Notes under the pieces: model-generated | Told to the model about the DNA's origin: nothing | The model's input: only the letters and a program-made list of their open reading frames with translations | The model's database searches: none | Part shown: positions 43,943 to 51,934 of the stretch, piece by piece | Layout: the number at the start of each line of letters is the position of its first letter | How positions within the stretch are numbered: the first letter of the stretch is position 1 | Assembly: GCA_023228425.1 (NCBI GenBank) | Contig: JALOBE010000007.1 | Coordinates: 1-64,000 of the forward strand | Length of the DNA stretch: 64,000 bases | Source: Syntrophales bacterium | GTDB lineage: Bacteria > Desulfobacterota > Syntrophia > Syntrophales > UBA2210 | Direction of reading: 5' to 3' | Program-made: the position numbers and the translations under genes

Positions 43943-44605
43943 ATGCGCAGGGTCAATGGAATAATGGCAACTGTCCTGGTTGGTATCGTGCTCATGGTTA
44001 TGGCGGGATGCATGTCCCGGGCTTCTCATGACGAAACCCTCCCCCCGGCCGCAACGGCGGCGGATGAAGGAGATGAGATACGGCTGATTGCCGTCATGCC
44101 CGTAGATGACAGGGTCGGTGATGCCCAGGCGTCTGAAATGCTGAGGGAGGAACTCCTCCAGCAGCTTTATTTCAAGTGCTATCCGAAGGTCCCTCTTTCC
44201 TTCGTCGATGAACGGCTTGAGACCATTGCCGGGAATACTGATGCCTTAAGTGTTTCAACACAGTGGGCGGCAGCTTCCCTCGGTGTTGACGCACTTCTCT
44301 ATACGACTCTCACGGAATGGAGCGTATCGCGGACTCTCCTGTACGGTTCAACGCGGGTCGCCGCTTCATTCGAGCTCAAGAAGGCCGGGACGGGCGAAAC
44401 CCTTTGGCGTGGAAGCCATGCGGCCACGGAACGGCATGTGGGCATTACGGGAAAGCGGGTGGAGGGGAAAGCCTACATGTCCTGCGGCGAAGTTCTCAGA
44501 AAGGCAGTCGAGACCGTTCTGTCCACCTTTCCCGAAGGTCCCGAAGCTCTGAACCCCCCTCTGCCGGACACGCGGCCCTGGTACCGGCGCTGGTTGAGAC
44601 GGTAG
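43943..44605 (+). CDS. DUF799/GNA1162-like lipoprotein
   Basis: 220 residues. The signal peptide ends with lipobox VMAGC near residue 22. Blocks IAVMPVDDRVGD, SLGVDALLYTTLTEW and TGETLWRGSHAA match the DUF799 family of putative outer-membrane lipoproteins such as GNA1162, in which a nucleotide-binding-like alpha/beta fold is found. In other Gram-negatives these cluster with CsgG-like proteins; here the partner is an FlgT-N protein, and a shared role at the outer membrane is inferred. The ATG at 43943 gives a compact signal peptide with GAGGTG nine bases before; a GTG at 43931 overlapping the upstream stop is the alternative. Confidence 0.75.
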   Translation: MRRVNGIMATVLVGIVLMVMAGCMSRASHDETLPPAATAADEGDEIRLIAVMPVDDRVGDAQASEMLREELLQQLYFKCYPKVPLSFVDERLETIAGNTDALSVSTQWAAASLGVDALLYTTLTEWSVSRTLLYGSTRVAASFELKKAGTGETLWRGSHAATERHVGITGKRVEGKAYMSCGEVLRKAVETVLSTFPEGPEALNPPLPDTRPWYRRWLRR

Positions 44606-44678
44606 CGTGCCGCCGTCGATCCGTCAGCATCGGGTGATGGGGACCTCACGGACATGACGTTGAGGCAGGACGCCGGCG

Positions 44679-45257
44679 ATGAATATTCCGAACACGCTGA
44701 CACTGTTCAGGATCATTCTTGTCCCTGTCGTTATTATTCTCCTGATTCAGGGATTCTTTGCGGCGGCATTGGTTGTGTTTGCCCTGGCGGGCATAACCGA
44801 CGGGCTCGACGGCTTCCTTGCCCGCCACCTTGACCAGAGAACCGAGTTGGGATCCTACCTCGATCCTCTGGCGGACAAGGCGCTGCTTATTTCATCCTTT
44901 GTCGTCCTTGCCCTGCTGGGAGTACTCCCGGGCTGGCTCACGGTTATCGTCATAAGCAGGGACTGCATCATTTTTTTCGGCATCGTCATACTGTTCCTCA
45001 TGGCAGTTCCCTTTGACATGAAACCCACGCTTGTGAGCAAAGTCACCACGTTCCTGCAGATCGCGACCGTTCTGGCGGCGCTGGTTCTTCTCAGCATGCC
45101 GGACATCACGGCGCCGCTCCTCACGTCTGTCCTCTTCTGGGTCACGGCAGCCTTCACGGGAGTATCAGGGCTTCATTACATAGGGCTGGCCATCGGCTAC
45201 ATCAACAGGAAAGGTCTCTCTCCGCCCCAATCCCGCCTGGACAAACCACACCGGTGA
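44679..45257 (+). CDS. CDP-alcohol phosphatidyltransferase, PgsA-like
   Basis: 192 residues with about five membrane helices. The CDP-alcohol phosphatidyltransferase motif is DGLDGFLARHLDQRTELGSY followed by LDPLADK, with all Asp residues in place. The length and the opening NIPNTLTLFRIILVP suit phosphatidylglycerophosphate synthase (PgsA), which transfers the phosphatidyl group to glycerol-3-phosphate. Other alcohol acceptors cannot be excluded. The stop codon TGA at 45255-45257 lies at the first bases of the repeat copy D, suggesting the repeat may have inserted at, or trimmed, the 3' end of the gene. Confidence 0.88.
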   Translation: MNIPNTLTLFRIILVPVVIILLIQGFFAAALVVFALAGITDGLDGFLARHLDQRTELGSYLDPLADKALLISSFVVLALLGVLPGWLTVIVISRDCIIFFGIVILFLMAVPFDMKPTLVSKVTTFLQIATVLAALVLLSMPDITAPLLTSVLFWVTAAFTGVSGLHYIGLAIGYINRKGLSPPQSRLDKPHR

Positions 45258-45440
45258 CGGCTTCGTAAAAAATGGCACCGGAGGCACGACCTCCGGCATC
45301 GTAACCGGATGCTTCGTCGCGCTCCGGCCTCCGCCATCGGGCGCCTACTCCGGAATACGATGCATTCTTCAGGACGCGTTCGCTGCGTCTTGGGGACCTG
45401 TTTACAAAGCCGTCCCGCAGTGGACGTTTTTCGACTTTGT
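45256..45440 (+). repeat. Dispersed palindromic repeat, copy D
   Basis: 185 bases. The left end GACGGCTTCGTAAAAAAT and the right end TGTTTACAAAGCCGTC are inverted relative to each other, with the outer flank GACGTTTTTCGACTTTGTTC after the right end. The interior differs from other copies and contains its own inverted stretches (GGCACCGGAGGC, CCTCCGGC). It starts within the stop codon of the PgsA-like gene. Confidence 0.75.
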
Positions 45441-45459
45441 TCGATATCGTCATTAATAC

Positions 45460-45488
45460 TTGAGTAAAGGTATCGATGCTGATATACG
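45460..45488 (+). promoter_or_regulatory. Promoter of the serC operon
   Basis: TTGAGT (45460-45465), a 17-base spacer and TATACG (45483-45488), about 40 bases before the serC ATG. Confidence 0.65.
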
Positions 45489-45530
45489 TTTCAGGTTGTT
45501 TTATGACTCCATGATGACAGGGAGTATCGA

Positions 45531-46667
45531 ATGAATCACCGCTCCAACTTCAGTTCCGGACCCTGCAGCAAGCGTCCCGGATGGCACCTGTCGTGCCTGA
45601 AAGAAGCGGCCGTTGGACGGTCGCACAGAAGCGCCTTGGGCAAAAAGAAACTTGCCCGGGCAATCAGTGAAAGCAAACGGATTCTCGGGATACCCGACGA
45701 CTACTTGCTGGGCATTTTCCCGGGTTCCGACACGGGGGCCTTCGAGGCCGCTCTGTGGTCTCTTCTCGGACCCCTGCCGGTAACGGTTCTTGTCTGGGAA
45801 AGCTTCGGTGAGGGCTGGGCAAAGGATGTGGCCGGACAGCTGAAGCTCAATCCCGTCATTCGGAAAGCCGAGTACGGCGAGATTCCCGATCTGGATGCCG
45901 TCGACTGGTCGAACGACGTTGTCTTCGTGGCCAACGGAACAACCAGCGGCGTCAAGATACCCCACTGGGACTGGATCCCGGACTCACGTCGCGGGCTCAG
46001 CATATGTGATGCCACGAGCGCTGTCTTCGCCATGCCCGTTGACTGGTCGAAAACAGATGTCCTCACCTACTCGTGGCAGAAATGCCTGGGCGGCGAAGCA
46101 GGTCACGGAGTCCTCGTACTCAGTCCCCGGGCCGTGGAACGCATCGAATCCCACGAACCTCCCTGGCCGATACCGAAGGTATTCCGCATGAAAGAAAAGG
46201 GGACCGTCAACCGCGGCATTTTCGAGGGCAACACCATCAACACGCCTTCAATGATCTGTGTTGAAGACTACCTGGACGCCCTGGCCTGGGCATCCGATAC
46301 GGGTCTTGACGGTCTCATTGAACGAAGCATGAAAAACCTCGCGATCGTTGAAGACTGGGTAGCGAGCTTGGAGTGGATCGATTTCCTGGCGGCACGAAAG
46401 GAAATCAGGTCAAACACAGCGGTCTGCCTCACCATCACCCATCCCCGGTTCAGGGAACTGCCGAAGGATGAACAGGCGGCGCACATCAAGACCGTCGTCA
46501 ATACCCTGAGCGCATCGTCCATCGCCCACGACACGGGATCCTACAAGGATGCTCCCCCGGGATTTCGTTTCTGGTGCGGCCCCACTGTCGAATCCGACGA
46601 CCTGGTTCGCGCCCTCGAGGGCCTCAGGAAGACCTGTCTTGAAACAATACCTGTTCTGAAAGCATGA
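45531..46667 (+). CDS. serC: Phosphoserine aminotransferase (archaeal/Methanosarcina-type)
   Basis: 378 residues. A class V aminotransferase fold with the PLP lysine Lys184 in TYSWQKCLGGEAGHG; SSGPCSKRPGW opens the protein and FRFWCGPTVESDDL closes it. The sequence resembles the longer SerC type known in methanogens and some bacteria rather than the E. coli form. It makes phosphoserine from 3-phosphohydroxypyruvate and glutamate. It is followed 10 bases later by serA, so the two consecutive steps of serine synthesis are co-expressed. Confidence 0.92.
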   Translation: MNHRSNFSSGPCSKRPGWHLSCLKEAAVGRSHRSALGKKKLARAISESKRILGIPDDYLLGIFPGSDTGAFEAALWSLLGPLPVTVLVWESFGEGWAKDVAGQLKLNPVIRKAEYGEIPDLDAVDWSNDVVFVANGTTSGVKIPHWDWIPDSRRGLSICDATSAVFAMPVDWSKTDVLTYSWQKCLGGEAGHGVLVLSPRAVERIESHEPPWPIPKVFRMKEKGTVNRGIFEGNTINTPSMICVEDYLDALAWASDTGLDGLIERSMKNLAIVEDWVASLEWIDFLAARKEIRSNTAVCLTITHPRFRELPKDEQAAHIKTVVNTLSASSIAHDTGSYKDAPPGFRFWCGPTVESDDLVRALEGLRKTCLETIPVLKA

Positions 46668-46677
46668 AAGGATGTCC

Positions 46678-48261
46678 ATGAAAAGAGTACTTGTCAGCGA
46701 TACACTGTCACCGGAAGGAATAGATATCTTCAGAAACACTCCCGGAATAGAAGTGGATGTGATGACCAACCTGACGCCGGATGAACTCAAGGCGGTCATC
46801 AAGGATTACGACGGCCTTGCCGTACGCAGCGCTTCGAAGATAACGGCCGACGTCATTGCCCGCGCGGACAAACTTGCCGTAATCGGACGGGCCGGCATCG
46901 GCCTCGACAACGTGGACGCCGAGGCGGCAAGCAAGCGCGGCATCGTGGTCATGAACACGCCGGGAGGCAACACCATAACGACGGCGGAACACGCCATCGC
47001 GATGATGCTTTCCCTTGCCCGGAAAATACCCCAGGCCACCATTTCCATGAAATCTGAAAAATGGCAGAAAAATGCCTTCATGGGATCCGAGGTAAACAAC
47101 AAGACACTGGGAATCATCGGCATCGGACGGGTCGGCTCCATCGTCGCAAACCGGGCCCAGGGCCTGAAAATGCAAGTTATCGCCTATGACCCCTTCATTT
47201 CTCCCGAAGCGGCTGAAAAGGCGGGAATCCGCCTGCACACGCTTGACGAGGTCCTGGCCGCGTCTGATTTTATCTCCGTCCACACGCCCCTTACGGATGA
47301 CACGAGAGGCCTCATCAACGCCGCGGCATTCGAAAAAATGAAAAACGGCGTGTACATTATCAATTGTGCCAGAGGCGGAATCGTGGTTGAAGAAGATCTC
47401 TACCAGGCCCTTGTTTCCCGAAAGGTCGCCGGGGCCGCCCTGGACGTTTTTGAAGAAGAGCCCTCAAAAAACTATAAGCTCATGAAGCACGAGTCCGTCA
47501 TCTGCACCCCTCACCTGGGCGCGTCGACGGACGAAGCCCAGCGGAACGTTGCCATTGCCATCGCCCAGCAGGTCGTTGACTATCTCACGAAGGGAGAAAT
47601 CAGAAACGCCGTCAATTTCCCTTCCCTGAGCGCGGAAGCCCTGGCCCTGCTGCGACCCCACCTTATCCTGGCTGAAAAAATGGGTAGGCTGCAGTCCCAG
47701 ACCCTCACCGGGGGTACCCGAAGAATAGAGATTCAGTATAGTGGCGAAATCCTTGAATATAATGTTGCTCCCGTCACCATAGCCTTCCTGAAGGGGTTCC
47801 TGACGCCGATCCTGAAGGAGACTGTGAATTTCATCAACGCGCCCATCATTGCCGGGGAACGCGGCATCCGGGTAATCGAATCAAAAAGTACCGAGATCAG
47901 GGATTACACCACCATGATATCCTCCCGGATCATCACCACGGCGGAGGAATCGCTCGTGGAAGGCTCTATCTTCGGGCGGCGCGATCCCCGCATTGTGCGT
48001 ATCAACGAATTTACCCTGGACGTCATGCCCGAAGGACACATGATTCTTCTGTACAATTATGACAAGCCGGGCGTTATCGGCAACATCGGCCTTACTCTCG
48101 GCAACATCGGGATCAACATCGCCCGGCTGAACCTGAGCAGGGAGTTGATCGACCAGAAGGCCCTCGTTGTTTTGAGTACCGACAGTCCCGCCAATGACGC
48201 GGTCCTGGTACAGCTCAAGCAACTGCCTAACATGATTTCCGTTACCCGTATAGAAATGTAG
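46678..48261 (+). CDS. serA: D-3-phosphoglycerate dehydrogenase
   Basis: 527 residues, the long form with three parts. The catalytic/NAD domain (about 1-310) has GIIGIGRVGSIVANRAQGL and the catalytic NCARGGIVVEEDLY and CTPHLGASTDEAQ. An intervening ASB domain follows (about 315-450). The C-terminal ACT domain (about 455-527) has LYNYDKPGVIGNIGLTLG and is used in serine feedback inhibition. It oxidises 3-phosphoglycerate, the first step of serine synthesis. ATG 46678 is chosen with AAAGGA five bases before it; ATG 46672 overlaps that site. Confidence 0.96.
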   Translation: MKRVLVSDTLSPEGIDIFRNTPGIEVDVMTNLTPDELKAVIKDYDGLAVRSASKITADVIARADKLAVIGRAGIGLDNVDAEAASKRGIVVMNTPGGNTITTAEHAIAMMLSLARKIPQATISMKSEKWQKNAFMGSEVNNKTLGIIGIGRVGSIVANRAQGLKMQVIAYDPFISPEAAEKAGIRLHTLDEVLAASDFISVHTPLTDDTRGLINAAAFEKMKNGVYIINCARGGIVVEEDLYQALVSRKVAGAALDVFEEEPSKNYKLMKHESVICTPHLGASTDEAQRNVAIAIAQQVVDYLTKGEIRNAVNFPSLSAEALALLRPHLILAEKMGRLQSQTLTGGTRRIEIQYSGEILEYNVAPVTIAFLKGFLTPILKETVNFINAPIIAGERGIRVIESKSTEIRDYTTMISSRIITTAEESLVEGSIFGRRDPRIVRINEFTLDVMPEGHMILLYNYDKPGVIGNIGLTLGNIGINIARLNLSRELIDQKALVVLSTDSPANDAVLVQLKQLPNMISVTRIEM

Positions 48262-48288
48262 GGAAATCTTTCGGACCTGGAGAACTTC

Positions 48289-49584
48289 ATGGCTAGCATC
48301 GTTATTGTCGGAACCCAATGGGGTGACGAAGGAAAAGGCAAGATCGTCGATCTCTATTCCCAGGAGGCCGATGTTATTGTGCGCTTCCAGGGAGGTAACA
48401 ATGCGGGACACACGCTGGTAGTCAATGATCAACAGACTATCCTGCATCTGATTCCGTCAGGTATCCTGCATGCCAACAAAACCTGCATCCTTGGAAGCGG
48501 CATGGTCATCAACCCGAAAGTTCTGCTTGAAGAGATGGACCTCCTCGCACAGCGGGGTCTCCTCCATGCAAATACGATGCTGCATATAAGTGACGCGGCC
48601 CACGTCATAATGCCCTACCACAGTCGTCTTGACCTGGCCCGGGAGTCGAAAAAGAAAACCATGAAAATCGGGACAACGGGACGAGGGATCGGTCCGGCCT
48701 ACGAGGACAAGGTTTCCCGGGTCGGAATCCGCGTCAGCGATCTTCTGAACGAAAAGGTATTCAGTCGTAAACTGAGATACAACATCAGGGAGAAAAATCA
48801 TTACCTGCTCAACTACTGCGGAGAAAAACCTGTCAGTTTCAAAAAAATTCACGATGAATACATGGGCTATGCCGACCGCTTGAGGTCTTACTGCACCAAC
48901 ACGGCCATGCTCCTTGACCGGTCAATTAAGGCGGGAAAGCACATCCTTTTCGAGGGAGCCCAGGGGACACACCTCGATATCGATCACGGAACCTACCCTT
49001 TCGTCACCTCGTCAAGCACGGTCGCGGGGAATGCCTGCTCGGGTTCCGGCGTAGGTCCCACGGACATAACAGCCGTCATAGGAATCTGCAAGGCCTATAC
49101 AACCCGTGTGGGAAGCGGCCCTTTTGTCACGGAACTCCATGACAAAACAGGCAGACGACTCCAGGAGAAAGGCAAGGAGTTCGGGGCCACCACAGGAAGA
49201 AAACGCCGGTGCGGCTGGCTTGACATGGTCATGGTGCGCCAGTCGGTCCGGCTCTCGGGAATCACAGGGATTGCCCTGACAAAGCTGGACGTTTTGACAG
49301 GCCTGGATACCATCAGGATATGTACCGCATACCGCCTGGAAACGGGGGAACTCATCGATTACCTGCCTTCCGACGTGGAGTCTCTCACGACATGCACGCC
49401 CGTTTACGAGGAGCTTGCGGGGTGGGAGGAGAACATCCGTACAGCCCGCAGCATGGAGGATCTGCCCCACACCGTCAGGAAGTTTATCGATCGAATCGAG
49501 GAAATGAGTGATACTGAAGTAGTCCTCGTTTCCGTGGGGCCGGGCCGGCATGAAACCATCATAGTTCGGAACCCTTTTCGATGA
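48289..49584 (+). CDS. purA: Adenylosuccinate synthetase
   Basis: 431 residues, standard. The P-loop-like GTQWGDEGKGKIVD (8-21), the GGNNAGHT motif near 38-45 and GTTGRGIGPAYEDKV are diagnostic. It joins IMP and aspartate with GTP in AMP synthesis. GGAGA lies six bases before the ATG. Genes downstream (rsfS, comF, rfaE2) are close enough to share its transcript; the intergenic space to rsfS is 24 bases. Confidence 0.97.
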   Translation: MASIVIVGTQWGDEGKGKIVDLYSQEADVIVRFQGGNNAGHTLVVNDQQTILHLIPSGILHANKTCILGSGMVINPKVLLEEMDLLAQRGLLHANTMLHISDAAHVIMPYHSRLDLARESKKKTMKIGTTGRGIGPAYEDKVSRVGIRVSDLLNEKVFSRKLRYNIREKNHYLLNYCGEKPVSFKKIHDEYMGYADRLRSYCTNTAMLLDRSIKAGKHILFEGAQGTHLDIDHGTYPFVTSSSTVAGNACSGSGVGPTDITAVIGICKAYTTRVGSGPFVTELHDKTGRRLQEKGKEFGATTGRKRRCGWLDMVMVRQSVRLSGITGIALTKLDVLTGLDTIRICTAYRLETGELIDYLPSDVESLTTCTPVYEELAGWEENIRTARSMEDLPHTVRKFIDRIEEMSDTEVVLVSVGPGRHETIIVRNPFR

Positions 49585-49608
49585 GGGCAAACGGGCAAGG
49601 AGGACTCC

Positions 49609-50010
49609 ATAGACACGTCACGACCACCGGAAAATACAAAGGAGAGAGTCATTCTCTGCGTTAATGCAGCCCTCGCAAGAAACCCGCAGAAGCTTACCAT
49701 CATAAGGATATCCGAGCTTTCGTCATTCGCCGACTATTTCATCGTCTGCAGCGGAAATTCGGACAGGCAGGTTCAGGCTATCGCGGAGGCCATCAGGGAC
49801 GGCCTGAAGAAAAACAATATCCTTCCTCTTGGGATCGAGGGAGAACGGGCAGGCCAGTGGATATTGATGGACTATGGAGATCTGGTGGTTCACATTTTTT
49901 ATGAGCCCCTCCGGGAATTCTATAATTTAGAAGGGCTGTGGTCCGATGCTCCATCCATGGAAGTTGCCGAAGAGGCCCGGAACATCTCCGTTGCCGACCC
50001 TATCCCCTGA
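49609..50010 (+). CDS. rsfS: Ribosomal silencing factor RsfS, apparent ATA start
   Basis: 133 residues. The RsfS fold is unmistakable: SSFADYFIVCSGNSDRQVQA, GERAGQWILMDYGDLVVHIF and YEPLREFYNLEGLW. It binds ribosomal protein uL14 and blocks subunit joining in starvation. Between the purA stop (49582) and the first homologous residues there is no ATG, GTG, TTG or CTG in frame. ATA at 49609 has AAGGAGGA five bases before it and gives the expected N-terminus; ATT at 49651 with AAAGGAG is the other candidate but would clip the first helix. An ATA start is rare, resembling the AUU start of infC, and implies low or IF3-sensitive translation. A sequencing error is the alternative. Confidence 0.85.
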   Translation: MDTSRPPENTKERVILCVNAALARNPQKLTIIRISELSSFADYFIVCSGNSDRQVQAIAEAIRDGLKKNNILPLGIEGERAGQWILMDYGDLVVHIFYEPLREFYNLEGLWSDAPSMEVAEEARNISVADPIP

Positions 50011-50737
50011 CAGGCGCGGATCGGTCCTGTCCGCGCTGGCGGCGTTGTGTTTTCCACCGCTGTGTGTCACCTGCGGCGAGCTCCTTCGCGAGGAACCGAT
50101 GGACGATCCTTTTTGTGGGAGCTGTTTCCGACGCATCACGCTGACCGGGGAACCGCTCTGCCCTCTGTGCGGCACTCCCTTTGCCGGTACGGACCATACC
50201 AGCCGTCTCTGCGGCGAATGTATCAGGAAACCTCCCCCCTATTCCCGGGCCAGAACCATCGGAGCCTTCAACGGTCCCCTTCTCGAGGCGATCCACCTTT
50301 TCAAGTATCGCAACCATCTGCCCGCCGGAGAACGCCTGGGCTCCCTGATGGCCCGGTGGAGCTATGACACCCTGTCCATAGCCGACTACGACCGGATCAT
50401 TCCCGTGCCGCTTCACGCGGCTAAACTGAAGGAGCGCGGATTCAACCAGTCCCTGGTCCTGGCCCGAAGAATCGCCCGGTTCTCTGCCGTTCCCGTGGAT
50501 GCCCTGAGCTTGCAGAAAATCGCGCCGGGACATCCCCAGGTCGGACTCGGGCGTGACCGGCGGCGGGAAAACGTGCGAGGAACGTTTGCCCTAAGGGGTG
50601 GAACGGAACTTGAAGGATTAAAGGTGCTCCTGGTGGATGATGTCTATACCACGGGCAGCACTGTCAGGGAGTGCACCCACGTACTGATGAAAAGCGGTGT
50701 CCGGGAAGTCGCCGTGCTCGCCCTTGCCCGCGCCTGA
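49946..50737 (+). CDS. comF: ComF-family phosphoribosyltransferase-like protein
   Basis: 263 residues. N-terminal zinc-binding cysteines (PLCVTCGE, FCGSCF, LCPLCG, LCGECI) precede a phosphoribosyltransferase fold with the PRPP loop VLLVDDVYTTGSTVREC near 228-244 and the ComF motif KERGFNQSLVLAR. ComF is needed for late DNA uptake in naturally competent cells but is widespread in non-competent bacteria. The ATG at 49946 overlaps rsfS by 65 bases, long for coupling, but no later start would keep the Cys region. AGAAGGG precedes it. Confidence 0.9.
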   Translation: MLHPWKLPKRPGTSPLPTLSPDRRGSVLSALAALCFPPLCVTCGELLREEPMDDPFCGSCFRRITLTGEPLCPLCGTPFAGTDHTSRLCGECIRKPPPYSRARTIGAFNGPLLEAIHLFKYRNHLPAGERLGSLMARWSYDTLSIADYDRIIPVPLHAAKLKERGFNQSLVLARRIARFSAVPVDALSLQKIAPGHPQVGLGRDRRRENVRGTFALRGGTELEGLKVLLVDDVYTTGSTVRECTHVLMKSGVREVAVLALARA

Positions 50738-50776
50738 CAGCCTGCCTGACATTGCCTGAACCATGGGGGAACTGTG

Positions 50777-51250
50777 ATGCAAAAGATTCTTTGCCGGGAT
50801 GAGCTCAAGAAAACTCTTGACGGGCTGAAAGAACGAGGCAGCCGGATTGTTTTCACAAACGGATGCTTTGATCTGATTCACCGGGGCCATGTCACCTATC
50901 TGCGCGAGGCGAAGGCCCTTGGTGACGTGCTGGTCATTGCCGTCAACAGCGACGCCTCGGTGGCTTCCCTCAAGGGTCCGGGCCGTCCCATAGTTCCGGA
51001 GGAGGAACGCGTTGCCGTCGTTGCGGCCCTTGAATCGGCGGACTTTGTGACACTTTTCCATGAAGATACGCCCCAGCGCCTTATCGAATACCTGGAGCCC
51101 CACATTCTCGTGAAGGGCGGTGACTGGAGGGAAAAGGATGTGGCAGGGCGGGATGTCGTAGAGCGGGTGGTTATCATTCCCTCCGTTCCAGGAGTCTCGA
51201 CAACGGACATTATCGCCCGCATCAGAGAGCGACTCCGGCATGAATCATAA
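50777..51250 (+). CDS. rfaE2: D-glycero-beta-D-manno-heptose 1-phosphate adenylyltransferase
   Basis: 157 residues. A cytidylyltransferase-like fold with TNGCFDLIHRGHVTYLREAK (HxGH-type motif) and GGDWREKDVAGRDVV followed by VPGVSTTDIIARIRERL. It activates heptose-1-phosphate to ADP-heptose for LPS core. Only the adenylyltransferase half of HldE is present; the kinase half is not adjacent. gmhA at 11 kb belongs to the same route. GGGGGA gives a good site for the ATG at 50777. Confidence 0.93.
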   Translation: MQKILCRDELKKTLDGLKERGSRIVFTNGCFDLIHRGHVTYLREAKALGDVLVIAVNSDASVASLKGPGRPIVPEEERVAVVAALESADFVTLFHEDTPQRLIEYLEPHILVKGGDWREKDVAGRDVVERVVIIPSVPGVSTTDIIARIRERLRHES

Positions 51251-51310
51251 TTTTGCTTTACAAAAAGTCTGTCATTGTATATAAGGACGCACATTTCTTA
51301 ATCTTGACTT

Positions 51311-51463
51311 GACGGCTTCGTAAAAAGTCCGGATGCTGCGTCGCGCGCGCTCTTCCGTCACTGCGGCGTACCTCAACGTACGCCTCATTCCTCGGGATGT
51401 GCACGCCGCGCCTCAAGAAGTTTTTTACAAAGCCATACTGAATCAGACGTTTTTCGATTTTTT
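51311..51463 (+). repeat. Dispersed palindromic repeat, copy E (best preserved)
   Basis: 153 bases. GACGGCTTCGTAAAAAGTCC starts it; CACTGCGGCGTACCTCAACG, CGCCTCATTCCTC and CGCGCCTCAAGAAG lie inside, and TTTTTTACAAAGCC followed by AGACGTTTTTCGATTTTTT ends it. The ends are inverted to each other. It lies between rfaE2 and dksA and could fold into a long hairpin or act as a transcript end. Confidence 0.75.
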
Positions 51464-51506
51464 ACGGGAACGTCAATCTTGAGAAGAGGATGGGAACGTC
51501 GTCACA

Positions 51507-51866
51507 ATGAAAGCCGAGCAACTGGAGTATTTCAGGGCACTGTTCAATCAGAAGATCGAGGAACTGCTGCGAGAAGCCGGAAAAACAGTCTCGGGCATGA
51601 CCGGGTCGTCGGAAAGCTTTCCCGACCTCACGGACCGTGCGGCACAGGAATCTGACAGGGACTTCGAACTGAGGATTCGCGATCGCGAGAGAAAACTCAT
51701 AAAGAAAATGAAGGAAGCCCTTGAACGAATCGACAACGGCACCTTCGGCATATGTTCCTGCGGCAAAAAGATTTCTGAAAAGAGGCTCATGGCACGACCG
51801 GTTACGACGCTGTGTATCGACTGCAAGAAACGGCAGGAGGAACTTGAAAAGCAACGGGGCGACTGA
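51507..51866 (+). CDS. dksA: DksA/TraR-family zinc-finger transcription factor
   Basis: 119 residues. An N-terminal coiled coil (about 5-75) with DLTDRAAQESDRDFELRIRD at its tip has the acidic residues that act in the RNA polymerase secondary channel. The C-terminal zinc finger has ISEKRLMARPVTTLCIDCKK. The first zinc knuckle reads ICSCG, that is C-x-C, where E. coli DksA has C-x-x-C; one residue appears deleted. It modulates rRNA and amino-acid promoters with ppGpp. The Shine-Dalgarno is weak. A repeat copy lies just upstream. Confidence 0.88.
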   Translation: MKAEQLEYFRALFNQKIEELLREAGKTVSGMTGSSESFPDLTDRAAQESDRDFELRIRDRERKLIKKMKEALERIDNGTFGICSCGKKISEKRLMARPVTTLCIDCKKRQEELEKQRGD

Positions 51867-51934
51867 ACAGGCGTCTCAACAGATCCATTCCTGTTTCCCT
51901 TTTTTTGTGTCATCATCCTGTCCGGTCCTGTGAT

